Shown piece after piece: positions 46,926 through 60,714 of a stretch of 64,000 nt of DNA (positions are counted from its first letter, which is position 1; each line of letters starts with the position of its first letter). The notes under the pieces are model-generated. The model was not told the origin of the DNA. It saw nothing but the letters and a program-made list of their open reading frames with translations, and searched no databases. Origin of the DNA: Crocodylus rhombifer (Eukaryota; Chordata; Crocodylia; Crocodylidae); NCBI GenBank assembly GCA_038503035.1, contig JAVSML010001076.1, positions 158,827 to 222,826 on the forward strand, in the 5' to 3' direction. The position numbers and the translations under genes are program-made.

Positions 46926-48847
46926 TAAGATCTAACACAGTTCATCTTTTCACAACTCCAGATAACCTTGCACATGCCATTCATGGCTAGGATGGACTGA
47001 AGAGGGTTCCTTTCTATCAAACAAAATGTAGTATGTTGTCATATATCTTAAATGACTGAAATGGCTTCTTGCCTTCTCTAGTAAAAATCGTGACATTCTT
47101 TCCTCCCTTTCTTTCTAAACAGGTCTCCCAACTTGTAATAACACATTTTGAAGTTTCCTACATTTTGTCTCTTCAGTTAATGTACCTTCAGTGCTTCATA
47201 TTTCTGTTAGCTATCATGGTTTTCCTGGTAAGTATCCATAATGTTAATATTCCATTAAAAATAAGCTTATTCTGGGTCATAAATTCCCGGAATGGGGGTT
47301 GTTGTTTTTGTTTCACGGGTGTTGCTTGTATGTTTTTTAAAGCAGGGACCATTATTGTGAAATTTTACTCACGTTAGATTTTCTACCCCTTGAATTTTCC
47401 ATGGGGCTTCTATTTAGTTATTTTACTCTTTTAATGAGAGATATTTTAATCTGGCATCTGTCTGATTCTTTTTCATTTGCCAACTTTTGTCATTGTTGGT
47501 TCATGTTTCCTTAACAAACTTTGTTTAGCCACACAAAACTTATAAATATATCCTGAAAAAATCTGATGCTGTGATTATGGATTTTGTCCTTTAAATAGAG
47601 ATTTCTGGTCATTTTAGCAGTTAGGTATGTTATGACCTCTAAGGCTAATTTGCTATGCACATATGTCCAATAGGGTGATAGAGATCACATGCACATACAG
47701 GTTTGCTGTAAGGATCTTCACTTTTTGATAGATGACTACATACAAAGAAAAAAAAAAAGGAAAGAAAAACCTGTTCATGTGCAGCTACTGAAATGGAGTT
47801 TTTCAATAAACTCCTCACAGTAAAATAATCTCACCATATTTCTACTCTATGCAGGCCTTCCTTTCCTTAACCCTATACTCCTGGCTGCCACCTCCAATAA
47901 AATATTAAAAATTGCTTACGTTAACAATATGTTTGCCATGAAATAGTGTTGCTAAACCCTGAGCATACCTGATAAAAACAAAAAAATGAATAATTAAGCA
48001 CATAGAAATATATATGCTTTTCTCCTCTACTCGTAAGTACATACTCTTATCGTTACAATTATTTTATACCACAGACATGACTACTTGTTTGCACTTTGTC
48101 CCAAATCCATCAACCTTTTCCAATAAACGTTTCAGTACAATATCAATACAATGGGTGTATACAGATGGTCTCTATGATAAGATGAACCTACAGTTTAACC
48201 ATTCTGATTATTTAGTTCCCAATCTCTATAATGACATTTTTTTTGCTCCTAAATCTCTCCAATAATGAAATCTGGTGCACCTCATTATTCCTAGTCTTTT
48301 TTATATCCCTGTCCTTCTTCTTCTTCATCTCTTGTGACCCTCATATTCAGTAGGCATGAATTTGCTTCTTCACAAAATTTTGATCTAGATATCTAGCTGG
48401 TTCTACCAGTCCCCTACAAGAATTCTAGGCTCAGCACAACCCGCATTCAATATAAGAATTTCTCTGGCTGCTAGAAAACTAAATCTGTATTTGGATGCAT
48501 ATCTGTATGGTGGGTTCCCTACGTATACACTGCTCCTATGCCAGAATACCAATAGCTTTCTAACTGACCTGACTTGATAACACTCTGCTTAGGACTATTT
48601 CTGTCATATAAAGTCAATAATGCTAATGTTTCTGGAAAAGAAAATACTGTAACTACCTGATCATGGTAAGATGAATGTTCATTTACCACCATGTTCCCTA
48701 ACTAGCTTTTTATCCACTTCGACTTGCCTCTATGAGCCCCATAACCAATTCTGAAGTATCTGACAGTTGTGCAGCTTGGACTTTCTTGCCAGCTTATTGT
48801 GGTTAAAACTGGTAGTAAGTCTTCTTTCACACATTTAGGTACTCTTA
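46926..48847. other. AT-rich DNA with one exon-like interval
   Basis: Apart from the candidate at 47123-47227 nothing coding is seen. A TTC-rich stretch is at 48309-48330. Confidence 0.45.
47123..47227 (+). other. Exon-like interval, unsupported
   Basis: A pyrimidine-rich stretch ending TTTCTAAACAG precedes the interval and CTG|GTAAGT follows it. The 105 bases are open in one frame through both edges and give a hydrophobic 35-residue stretch (for example 'YLQCFIFLLAIMVFL'). I do not recognise the peptide. By chance alone such a combination is likely somewhere in 64 kb. Confidence 0.12.
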
Positions 48848-49400
48848 GACTGTGTAGACATGCAAATGATCTAGGAGAATTCTCCCATGTTTGGTTTCCT
48901 GGTTTTCCTTGTATACATGTTTGAATATCAAGCTGTGGTGCAACCAGGGGACCCTCATGCATACATCTCATCCTCCTCTGCAGGCACCTAGTCTGCCTGG
49001 CAACAGATGACAGCAGTGCACAGGATAGCTCTGATTGACTGACCCAGACTGCCTTGGAGCACAGTGAGGGAATTGTGAAGGAGCTCCCTGCTTGGCTACA
49101 GCAGGAGAGTCCATCCCAAGTGACGCTGTTTCCCTGGACCCATAGAAGGAAGGGGCTGGGAGCTGGGAGTAAGGAGCAAAGCATGTTGGGATGCTGACAG
49201 ATTGTGTTGCAGCTTTTCTCCAGAGGTACATGTACAGAAGTTCACTCTCCCAGGAACCAAGTAACCGTGGCTGATCCTGGGGTTATTTTTCTCCTGGAGT
49301 GGTCATTTTTGTTCTAGGAGGCAAATCCTGAAAGTCTAAGCAATTTTGTTTTCTCCTAGGAGAGCAGCAATTCTCTCAGAAGAAGCTAAATGTCTGTACG
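48848..49400. mobile_element. Possible family A related inverted-repeat element, 0.55 kb
   Basis: The left end 'GACTGTGTAGACATGCAAAT' with CTAGGAGAA, and the right end with TTCTCCTAGGAG and 'GCTAAATGTCTGTACG', are imperfect inverses. The interior has long minus-strand frames but no domain. Confidence 0.4.
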
Positions 49401-52400
49401 TAACCTTAGTTTTGCATTCAAAAGCAACTTCTGTACATTTGAACTACCAATATCAAGCATGGACTACTCAGCCACTAGTGCTGCATTATTTCCCCCCAAA
49501 ATTAAATAATCATTTCCTTTTTAAATATGTCACACTGTTCTTCAGCAAAATTCACCACCATTATTTCCCTGTCATATCTGTGACTTAATTTTAGAAGTGA
49601 AACATTTATAAAGAAAAACAAAATAATTGAACATTCCAATTTAGTCAAAGCTGAACATTTTTGTGTATTAGTTTCTGGAAACTTCTCCACATTAAAAAAA
49701 AGGGGGTCCAAATTGCTGAAATAAAATGTTTTACCAATCTCTACCCCCACCCTTCTCCACAAGAAAAATACAGAACATGGATATCTGGTTCCCAGATACT
49801 TTTCATTTACATACATAAGCTAATTAGATTTTAAATGCTCAAAATGAAACAAAATTGGAGTTATTTAAATGAAATATTTAAATTGGCCTCTCCAAAAATT
49901 TGAATTTGATCAGTTCAGAGATAATGTCTAGAATTTGAATTCTTGTGTTACTTGCACTACATTTTTTAAATATCACATTTTTATAGGATGGGAAAATATT
50001 TTACTACCTCTTTGTAGTTAATAGGAAATGTCTCCATTCCCTTTTCTACCCTTGATTTGTTAGCAAAAGATTCACCCAGGTTTCACAGTTACAGTGCTTC
50101 CCCATGCTGACTGACATGGCATTCCATTTCTGCCTTTGTCCACCCATTCAATTTACTTGTCATTTCGAACTGCATCAAGTAGATCTCTCTCCTAGTTCCT
50201 CTTGCCACTAAATATAAGTGAATTCTCTCTTATCAGTAGGCACTGCTGTTCCCTACTATTTTTCCTACCATTCAAGTGTAACTCATTCTTACCTTGGATT
50301 CCCCACACAGTTCTTTGGACTTCTCAGTTGGCTGGAGATTAGAAGTGTATTTATTCACTTGTCACTTTCAATAGAACATCTCTGCGTGCTGGTTTCCTCT
50401 CCAGTTCTCCTTTCCTACTTGCATGTCTGCTTCCTTTCTCTTGGGTCTTCCTAGGCACACCTGTGGCATCTGTCTGGTGTAATCTTTACTGGCATAGTTT
50501 TAGTTAAGCACTATACTGCAAGTCAGACGTATGGTGTGGGAGGCTGAATAAATTGTGCTTGTTTAAATCAAACAGCCTTTAAGGAAAGCAGAACTCTTTC
50601 AGCAGAAGTGCCTTTCTTAGGGCACTCTGCATGCAGCATCACATAAAATACTTTTACTTTCTATTGCCTTGTACGTTCCTGTTATATCTGTCATCATACA
50701 GCCCATACTATAAAGAAAGTCCATCAAAGCCCAGATTACTTCATTTAATTCTTTTTACATTCTGTATGGAGAGATATGGAATTCTGGCATTTCTAAAGAA
50801 ATGATATACATTCTTTAAAAATGCTTTGTAAATTAATTCCAGATCGTTATGAACTGTCTGGTCATGTTCTGCATATTCTACCACAAGAAAAAAAAATATT
50901 TTAAATCATTTACTACTATATCATTTCCTTTCCTTTCCTTTTGAAAGCAAATGCATTGTCTTGTATGAGTGAGAGTCGTATTTTCCTTGGAACTCTGTTC
51001 TTGACTTGATGCATGTTCATTTACAGTGTTATAAAAAGTGGCTTCTATTTCATTATTATTTAATTAATTCTTACAACATTTCTTTTCACATTAGCTAAGA
51101 TGCATAATCATTTCAATTAGCTTTTGAGATTGTCTGCTATATTCTGGAATATCTTTATCACTATTAAATATTTATTTTATATTCTTTTCTGACCCTGCAT
51201 CTCACAACAGAATAATTTTGTTTGTGCTCTTCTTTGTATAAGTCTACATTTTGATAACATCTTTGACTTCTCTACTCTAATATATAGAAAAAATCTCTTT
51301 TGGAATGGTGCCATTTTCCTTCCTACCCTTCCTTTTATCAGGTTTCATTTGTTATCCTCAGTACCATTTAACTAATATGTTATAACTGAATTATTAATCA
51401 TTATATGCAGATCTATCAATTTGACAACCATATATATTTTGCATCAAGTCCCACTCCAGGTAGTAATTGCTCTTGAACTTGGGTATATCTCTGATATTAT
51501 TGTTGTTCATCTTTTGCTTACTTGGCATGTATTTTTAGAATGCCTGCTAAAGCTGTTTCAGCATTTGTTAATTAATGGCCCATTCGTCTTCTTTAGGCAT
51601 AATTTTCTAAACATAGCAAATAGGGCTCAAAAAAGCTTTATCATCATCTATATTTATTATGCAGGTCTAATCCATACTATGTACTGTGTATTGAATCATA
51701 CATAAAATTAATTTAATCCGACAATTTAACCTAAAGTTTAGCGCATGAAGAGAGTTAACAGTTAAGAGAGTTTCCATTTAGTACATAGTTAAACGAACGG
51801 ATCGGGCCAAGAAGGGTCCAGGCTGCCAAATACTTACTCTTAATCAGGGGTAACCCCCAGACAGTAATACTCTTAGTTTTCATTTTACAAAGTTATTTTC
51901 TAGACTTTGTTATTGTGCCAGAAATACTTGAAGATGTCATTCATAATGGCTCAGAACCCAGAAAACAAATAAGACCAAACCAGTGTTTTTTTACTTATCA
52001 CTTAAAATCAATGCAATGAGTTTATAAAGAAAAAAGAGTATTTTTAACCTAACTAATATTTTTAATGCTTAGGGTTGTAGTACTATATACAATATGTATC
52101 TTATGGACAAAAATAATGGATTTCTTAGCATTCAGGCAAACACTTTGCATCACGAGCCACTTCCAGTGATGGATAAATAACTGGATGAAGAGACATCATT
52201 TAGTTTTTACTTCTTTTCACTTTCATTCACAATGTTTCCACTCATAACATTTGGCAAGTGGCCTGTACAAGCTCCATTGCCCTTGCACTACAGAAAGTAA
52301 TCTTGGTTCTGTCTGCTGTACAAGTGTAATGCATCTTGGCGGCAGTACGAATCTGCAATATCAACAGAATATACTAATAAAAGTCTTCACGAGTCTACTC

Positions 52401-55400
52401 CTTGAGCACTTTTTTACATTGTCTATACACACTTTTTCTGTTAAAAACTTATGGCATCAATATTTTGGCATTTATGAGGCTCCATGTGCATTTACAAATC
52501 CCATATTTGTATACACAAGTAATTTTGAAAGGATGGAAATAAGTGGAATACTTTGTGACAGGCTTAAGTGACAGGATATGCAAACAGTAGTGCTGAGGAA
52601 AGGGCATAACCCCACTCATGTCAACTTTTTTCCATTGACCTCAGCAGGATCAGAATTGATCCCATAATTTGCCAGTGTAAATTCTGACCTTGCTTAACAC
52701 AAGTTCATTGCATTTCACAGCAGAGTGTTTGCTCCTCTGTAGATGACACCCCAGGTAGACAAAAATATATTTGTTTTCAATATTTTGATCACACAGCTTA
52801 AACAAAACATATTTTATAAATACTTGTCCAATAAATTAACTTTATCCCAATCTCTGCTGAAATACTCTTTATTGCTCAGTCCTGCACCTTTGGATCAATA
52901 TTTTCTAGTATATGGATTAAGGGATTATTTCCTAATGATTTTTTCTAACATTTTTCTAGTGTGGATTTGAAAGAAATTTGAATATTTTACAGTTGTGCAA
53001 ACAGATGTGCAGAATATGTTTTTAAAAAAAATAGAATCAAGGTATAAGATATGCAATTGTATTGATTTTAAGTATTTAATTTTTCAACCAATGTTTGCAT
53101 TTTGCCAGTGAAAATCCAGCCAATTCACATACAAAGACTGTCTTTTACACTTCTCACTTATCATAGAAGTCTGGCCTTGAGATATTTCTGTTGATGCTGT
53201 ACAGTTTGTCAGGCTATCATTATATGAAGCATTAATGTTTTGTGCTGTGCTTTAATGCTTAATTATCTGAGACACCTAAATAAGGTAAAATTCATTGACC
53301 AACTTTATCAAGGGCTTAAGAATATAGCATGATATCCCATGCTTCGTTGGCTACTGCTGACTCTGGACCTTAATTCGACGGGGAAGGCAGCTGAAAAGAT
53401 CTCCTTTGAGATTTGTGTCACTGAATAGACAAGTCTTGCTAAAAACGAATGTGTAAAGTTGAAAACTATACTTATTGAAGCTGCAGGTTGACTTTCAGGC
53501 AGCTAGAAAGAGAGGACTACCAAGGCCCCCCGGGCCATCATGTCCAGTCCTCTGCATTAGCCAGCAATCATTCACCCAAAGTATGCCCAAAATTGCCACT
53601 TCAGACTCTCACATAGAGCTCCATGGCACAAAACCCAGAATGCCAACACAAACACTATAACAAGTTATAAGCATACATCCAAGGTCACAAAGCACTGCTA
53701 AAGCCCTGCTTCTGCATTAACAGAGGAACACCTACTTAATATATACACAGATGTTCCATTGAAAAGAATCATGCCTTATTCTACAGAGAAATGCCCCAAA
53801 CCCTGCAGTACTTGCCAGTCTGCCCTAAGAGGAAAAGTTCCTTTCTGATTCCAACTTTGATCAGTGTTACTCTGAGTGGAAGAGCAAGACCCTGCAGTCA
53901 TAACTTATGGGTTTCTAACTACCAGTAGGAACATTAATGTTCCACAATCAGAAACCCACAGCCTTAGCTGTAGGTAATGTGTCACAGCTAAGAAGTGAAC
54001 GCCTCCCACCATCCTCTCCCCAACTTCCCTACAAGCCACTAGGATTCTTGAGGGCAAAAAAGTCCTTCATGACTCCAAATGGCATCCAGCAAAGCCAAAA
54101 AGCATGGAGTCACTAAACATCTTCCACACTACAAGATAAATATGTTGATACTGCAACTTGGAAACCACAAATACATGCCTCTACATATTACATGTACTGA
54201 TTGAGCCAAAACTCCCTGTACTAGCATACCATCCCTTCCATCAATTTATCCAGTTCAATATTGATTACTTCTGTGACTGCAAGTAATCAAAGTGTTGCTT
54301 CCACCTCAGGTGTGGTAACTTCAACATGTATGTCTTCATGGCTATTCAATAGCCCATTGATGGGGTTCTGTTATATCTTCATCATTACCCAAGCCTGAAA
54401 CTTCTGTAATTTCCTTGGTACTAGCCATGACAAAAAAAATCTATGGTATCTTTGCTTCCTGATGGTACAGTGACCATTTTATAGAGAAATCAATCATCTT
54501 TCATATCTAGGAATATCTGCACTCTATTATTATGCATAGTGTTTGTAGCTAGTCTATACCAAGGAACTTGAAGACTCCTATAATTACAAGATTTCCACTA
54601 TTACAGAAATCTCACTACACCTTGTATAGACCCCTATTAATTTCCAAATCTAAAATTGACAATCTACAACAAACCACAACTACCCAAAGGTCCTTTTTGC
54701 TACTTTCTGTTTCACTGAAACAGGTTCTGTTGTGTGTGTCATCACATCTTATTTTCCTACAATCAACCACATTGTTAATGTGTAATGCATTACCTTTCTT
54801 CTTATTTTTGTCCTTCCTAAATTATTTTTACTCTTCATTTTATGCATTCTAGGCATGCTTACTATGTTAGTATGTTTCCTTTAGTCCTATAACTTCTATT
54901 TTTGTGTTGCACACATCCAGAGATCAAGATACTCTATTATACTGCCCAGGCTCTGCACATTGGTGTATTTGCATCAATCCTTTCCAGCTGGAATACTCAT
55001 GACTGTCTTATTCTACTTATAACTATGCTGTTGTCTTCCATATCTCTTCAGCTCTTTGGTGAAGAGAGGAGGAGCCACCTCCTTCCTTTTCAGAATAACC
55101 TCTTGTTGCACGTTTATTGTCAGCATGGCGATTTTGTGCAATTCTTCAGTTTCATTATGGATTCCTAGATTAAAATTCTTGTTATCAGTCAGCTCATCCT
55201 TAACCCTGAAAAGCCATTTCTTTGCTTATTTAAGCAAAGCCCATCAATGGAAAAAATGGTGTAATTCCTCCTCTGTAGACAAAGGTCTGCCAGTTATCAG
55301 ACATCCAAAAGCCGTCCCAATTATACTAGTCTCTGAGAACTTACCCCAATCTCATTTATCTCCATTACATTGTTGTGTCTTCACCCTCCTTTTTGGGCAG

Positions 55401-55908
55401 GGATAGTAAGAATCCCACTGAGGAGCACTTTAACTAGAGGGAACTTTTCTTTTAGTCATTATGACCGTACAGCCCAGGAATGTTACTTTTGGATATTAAA
55501 GGAAAGTTAGGTCTGAAGAGATTGAAATGCCACAAAATCAGTACCAAAAAAATTAAGACCAGAGAGACTAGTATGATCACCTACTCTCTTATATGACTCT
55601 TATATAACATAGGCCATAACTCTTACTTAAAATGGCTTTCATCAACCTCATCTGAAATAGTCTACCTTGATTTCCTTATTGACTTTAAATAAGAAAAATT
55701 GTGGGTCAGGCAATCTGTTGGATTCTTCCAAGACAAGGAAGAATAAATTATTCAGGGTAAGCTCCTGAGATCTGCAGAACTTTGAGGAAACTGTGTTTGC
55801 AATGTGCCAGTGTTGGCTACAAAGGACCAACTCACAGGATCATCATAAAATTCTAGTTTATTAGATGGATGTAAAGTCAGATCATAAACCTTGGGGCTGA
55901 TCCCCTTA
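49401..55908. other. 6.5 kb AT-rich DNA, almost nothing recognised
   Basis: Frames are short and domain-free. (TTTCC)n-like sequence is at 50923-50941. Around 51790-51850 is a CpG-bearing stretch that stands out in composition. Around 52640-52680 'CCATTGACCTCAGCAGGATC' resembles a common sauropsid repeat word. Around 53840-54080 'AAAAGTTCCTTTCTGATTCC' style sequence hints at an old dispersed repeat I cannot name. Confidence 0.45.
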
Positions 55909-55953
55909 AACACACACACATTTATGCACACGCACACACACACACACTCACAG
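55909..55953. repeat. (CA)n microsatellite
   Basis: ACACACACAC runs are interrupted by TTTATGC and ACGC. Confidence 0.9.
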
Positions 55954-56388
55954 TTGTTAGCTATGAACACTAAGCACTGGTGTCAAGATATACCTATCCC
56001 CAAGCGCTGGAGTCCATCGTCGATGGCCAACTGAGGCTTCTTTCAGTGCAACGTTGCTTCAGAAAGAGGTCACCGGCTGATCCTTGTGCCTGGGCAGCCA
56101 GGGTACTGGTCAGGTCAAAGTAAAGTAGAAAAGGTAGAAAAGAGAAAGCATCCCTAAAAAGGAGCACTGCAAAAGGGGCTTTTGCTCTATGGAGGGGCTT
56201 CACAGTGGAGTGGGGGACAGGTGAAAAAAAAAGTTTTCTTGCTACACCAGAAATAGAATAGAATAGTAATAGAATAGTTTTATTAAAAAATTCAGAACTT
56301 GAGACCAAAGAAACCACATATGTGACACAAGCCATAACTCCTGTTTAAACTTTTTATATGACATAGAAGAAATCAAGTAATATAAATC
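55954..56388. other. No gene seen
   Basis: The minus-strand frame 56335-55994 has no domain. A run of nine A is at about 56223. Confidence 0.4.
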
Positions 56389-57611
56389 AACTCCTGGACT
56401 AGGGATACAAATGACATGTAAACCTGTATAATGGATTGGAAACCATTTTAAACCTGTAACAGAACAGAAGTTCAGTGCACATAAACTGGTCTCAAAACAG
56501 CCCAAACCGGTTTAATATAAACCTGGATGAATGTAGTATCAGACTTAACTGATTTAGGTTAAACCAGTCTGTCACACTGTGTCCCAGATCCCATCCTGAC
56601 TCAAGTTAACTCACAGTCCTCCAGCATCCCAGGATGCTTGCACCTGGCAACCCTCCCCACTCTTGCAGGGTGGGTGGGCTAGCCTTGGCCCATACTGTCT
56701 GCTCAAGTGGAGCAGGGCCATCTCTACCCCTGGCCTGTCATAAAGCAAAGAAAAGCAAAGCCTCTGCTCCCTAGCCTGTGTTCCAGCTGAAGTGTCAGCC
56801 CAACAGGGGTGGGGAGGGAGGCAAGTGAACAGAGCCTTCCCACAAGCCCAGACCCCACAATGATTTGTGAGGGTTGCCTTCTCCTGTGGCTGGGTCAGTG
56901 CAAGTCACTGAGGTGCTGGGGAAAGGGGGAGAAGCACTCCCCTGTCCCAGGGCCAGCACCCTGGGTCAGGGTCCACCCATGTGGGAGCAGCCCCATATCT
57001 AGTGCCCCCCCCCCAGCCTGAGTTCAGGTATACTGCCCCCACCTCCCTCCCCCACAGCCCAGAACCCCACTCACTTTTTCCCTGCTCCCTGATTATGGCT
57101 GTCAGAGCTGTCAGACCCAGGGAGCAGGCAGGGAAGGGTTAAATGGCAAGGTTGTGCTTAGCCTGGCTGGGCAGGGAGTTTTACCCGTCCCTGCCTCTTC
57201 TCTGGGACAGACAGCCCAGGGCAGCCACAACTAATCAGGGTGGCGTAGATCGGGGAAGTGAGCACAGATCTGGGGTGCTGGGGAGGGCAGGGGACCAATC
57301 TGGGCCAGCATGGGTGGGGGGGTACACCCCAGCTCAGCACCCGAGGGGGAAAGCAGAGGGTTAGGGGCATATGCTGAACAGCCAGTGGGGATAGGCCCAT
57401 TTTGTTAGCCTCAGCAGTGGCCTGCAGGGTTGGAAGTATACCATAGCACCCTCTGCCTTTCGGCCTGGGTCAGTATTGGCTTCTGCCTGCTTTTTCAAAC
57501 TGAAAACTGGATGTCATTTCAGTTCCTTATCAGTTCGATCTATGCAGCTTAGGGAAACCTACAAAGATTGAATAGATTTTGCCTCAGGCTTTTTGACTGT
57601 CTGTATTTAGC
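56389..57611 (+). mobile_element. Family B interspersed repeat, second copy
   Basis: Matches 9447-10568 at both ends and in several internal blocks ('GTAACAGAACAGAAGTTCAG', 'GTAGTATCAGACTTAACTG', 'GTGTCCCAGATCC', 'CAAAGCCTCTGCT', 'AAAGATTGAATAGATT', 'TTAGCCCTAAAG'). It carries extra GC-rich material in the middle. Frames there have no domain. Confidence 0.65.
57040..57245. repeat. GC-rich segment duplicated at 58115-58420
   Basis: Shared phrases are 'CCCACTCACT', 'CCCAGGGAGCAGGCxGGGAA', 'GACAGCCCAGGGCAGCCACAA' (here) and 'GACAGCACAGGCAGCCACAA' (there). The second copy has an insertion of about 100 bases rich in GCTGCTGCT and GCAGCAG. Confidence 0.55.
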
Positions 57612-59313
57612 CCTAAAGACGAATGAATGTTGTAAATAAGATTATGTAAGAAAGGAGTTGAATACAGTCTGGCTAGGGTAAGAAGCTGAATTTACACATA
57701 TCTGCACCATCTGACACCCCTGGGAATTTAAGCCAACTTCCATTCCTTCTTTTAAGTTTTTGCTGTGGTGCTGTTAATAACAATTTCTGCTGCATAGAAG
57801 AATGATATTCAAAGCTGTAGGTAAAATGAATTAAATACTTGCTTTCTCTTTGCCTCCTGCTCATGTTTCCTTGCCATTCAAAACCATACAATCTTGTTTA
57901 TAAGGTTGGTCTTCAGGACCTTGTTACATGGTAATTTTGGGCAGGTCCTCAAGCTGTTAACCCCTGGATTGTCTGCATGTTAATACCAGACACTGGTTTT
58001 AAACACTCATTATGCAGCTCAAAGATATGTCACTCCAGGGCAGGTTTATCTCTGATCTGTGCTACCTAGCTGATGTTACACTAATATGTAGCCACTCTAG
58101 GCCCCCCTCCTTTACCTGCCTCCCCCACTGACCCAGATCCAACTCACTGCTTCTCCTCCCTCCCAAATACCCTAGATCCCCACTCACTGCTGCCTTCCCA
58201 CCTTCCCCACATAGCTTACTTGTGGCTATTCTCACTGTCTGTCCCAGGGAGCAGGCTGGGAAGGATTAATTACCTGCCAGGTCGCTGCCACTGCTGCTGC
58301 TGCTCTTTGGACCATAAAAGCAGCAGCCTGGCAGCAGCGGCAGCCAAGCAGGCATGTTAATTTTTCCCTTCCTGCTCACCTGGGGTAGACAGCACAGGCA
58401 GCCACAAGTAAGTAATGTCCTAGAGGTACCAGGAGGCTGAGGGAAACCCTGAGGGACAGGGGTGATCCCTGGGTGTGGAGGGGGCAATCAGGGGGAGTCC
58501 AGGGGGCAGAATAGGGCAGAAGCTTGGAATGGAAAGAGAGGTGGGATTCTTACCTTTCAGTCCTCCAGACCAATGCTGGCCTGAAGTGTGCCTGCTCCAA
58601 ATTCAAGCAAGGACTAAGACTGACCAACGTTTGCATGGCTCACAGTGTAAGGTATAACAGGCCTTTATTGGAGAGATATTTGGTGTGAAAGACATTTAAG
58701 CTAGCTTCTCCTTTATAACATACTCTTACATCGCTATCTATGTTGATGGTGTCTGGTATAAAATCAGGAATAAAACTAAGTCAATAAGTTAACTTGATCT
58801 CATTCTCTGGTTAAAAAAATACTATATATTACACAGTCTTGCACCTTTAGATGAATATGTTTCAGTTCATGGATTACTGGATTATTTTCATAATGATTTT
58901 TTCTAAGGCTTAAATGTCTAGTGTAGATTTGAAAGTGAAAATCAATTGAAGAAAATCTCTAAATTGAAATCCTATAGAGAAAATATATAGAAACTGTTAC
59001 TGTATATTAATGATGAAAATGTCGCTCCTGGCAAAATTAATTGTTGAAAACTTCACAAATCCATGATAATTTGTCTGGAAAATGTAAAAAGTTTTTAAAG
59101 TGATTTTGGAGCTGGGTTTAAATATTGTTTTGAAAGCAAGAATTACTTGATTTTTTTTACAAAGAAATCTAGGGTGAAAACTAATAAATGCACAGGGGAG
59201 TATTTGAAGACCTCCTTAAACAGAAGGAAAACAGGGTTTCTATGTGAAATGTAGAGTGTGGATACTTAACACACTTACTAATGAGTAAATTAAGTTTACT
59301 GGGTAGTGAAAAT
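57612..59313. other. No gene; second copy of the GC-rich duplicate at 58115-58420
   Basis: The remaining sequence is mixed. 'CACTGCTGCTGCTGCTC' (58290) and 'AGCAGCCTGGCAGCAGCGGC' (58321) could pair with each other. No domain-bearing frame. Confidence 0.45.
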
Positions 59314-59440
59314 GGAGTGGACACATGCACAGCCTTACATCAATGTATGCTATTCCACTCTGGGGTAAAGGTATATCTCATAAAATAGTAACTATATACA
59401 AATTTAAGTAGCAGCACTGTATCAGTCATGTGTCCACTCC
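59314..59440. mobile_element. Small inverted-repeat element
   Basis: GGAGTGGACACATG at 59314-59327 and CATGTGTCCACTCC at 59427-59440 are perfect 14-base inverses enclosing about 100 bases. This fits a tiny MITE or a solitary foldback. No family could be named. Confidence 0.5.
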
Positions 59441-60714
59441 CCTGGTCCATTTCATATTGTGGGAGCCATTTGCTTACTGCAAAATGGCTCTCCTGCCACC
59501 TAATGGCCAAGCACTGTCACACTTTCGGTGGCCAGCTTGGAAGAGATGGTCATATGTTTGCTCTTTACTAGGAATAAATATAGCATAAAGTAAAATCTGA
59601 AGTACCATACTAACTTGCATAACACACACACATTTCTGGCCCCCAAAATTGGAGGGGCATATCATATGTGAGGAGAATAACTTCTGCAGCAGAATGGAGG
59701 CATGGGGACAATAGAATGGTTACCAGGGACTATGCTTCTCCAGATACGCTGAGGCAGGGCGGAATCCACTTGTCAGTGTCAATCACCTTCTCCCTACTGT
59801 TCCACAGGTAGAGAATTAGCTATATGCAATGGGGGAAAATATTATTTCGGGAGGCTGAGCCCAGCCTGCCCCCTGCCCCTTCCTCCCACAGGGTTGTTGT
59901 GAGGGTGATGTGTGCTGGTGCTATACGCAGCGGTGGAGGAGCGGCTGCACGCTGAGCAGCACCGAGCACTGCTGGATGGTAGAGCTATGGTACTGCTGGT
60001 CTCGCTGGCTACTACAAAAAGTTTGAAGGGGCTAAGCCCCATTAGCCCCAGCCTTCCTCCACCTATGGGCTTAACCCTTTCACAATTTGGCAGTAGGTAT
60101 TAGAGGGTTAAACCTCCATCACTTTTTTCCTTCATTTTGCCTTCCCAAAACAAAGCAAGCAACATCCTGGAGTATCTGAGTAAATAAAGTAAGGTTTTCT
60201 GTAATAATCATGTTCTATAAAATATCTTTATTAACCATGTGCCCACACTTGTTTTGTGTTTTGTTTAAAAATAATACAAAAATTAAAATAAGGAGGCAGT
60301 GTAGATATGCACCTTAGGGCCCTTGTTCACTTTTTTGGCTTTTTCTAGCTAAAGATATTTCCTAGGTTTTTTTCACTGTCGTAATGTACCACAATGAATG
60401 ATGTAAAGTTTACGTTATGTAATGCATTTAAGTCTCGTATTGGATTAATATGCTATTACTAGTAAAAGACGCTAGAGGGCACCTCATAACAATTTTACCC
60501 TCTTAACCTTCTAGTACTAAATTATGAGGGGGCAGTTTAGGAATGTATTTAGAGATTCATTTATTTTTATGGTTTATTTTTGGGGTGTTTTTTGGTTTAT
60601 TTTTGTGTGGCTTTCAGTTACACTCTTCCCTGCCTCTCCAAAATTTCTTCTGTTCACTCAGCTATTCATTGTCAGGTGCAATCTCCTTGTGTTCTCCCTG
60701 ACAAATGTACATGT
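59441..60714. other. No gene seen
   Basis: A moderately GC-rich patch at 59840-60075 has 'GGGGCTAAGCCCCATTAGCC', which is partly palindromic and reminiscent of hAT MITE arms. The rest is AT-rich. Confidence 0.4.

Noticed and set aside
53840..54080. Possible ancient dispersed repeat with 'AAAAGTTCCTTTCTGATTCC'
   Set aside because: It resembles phrases I associate with old sauropsid repeats, but the similarity is too vague to name or bound it.
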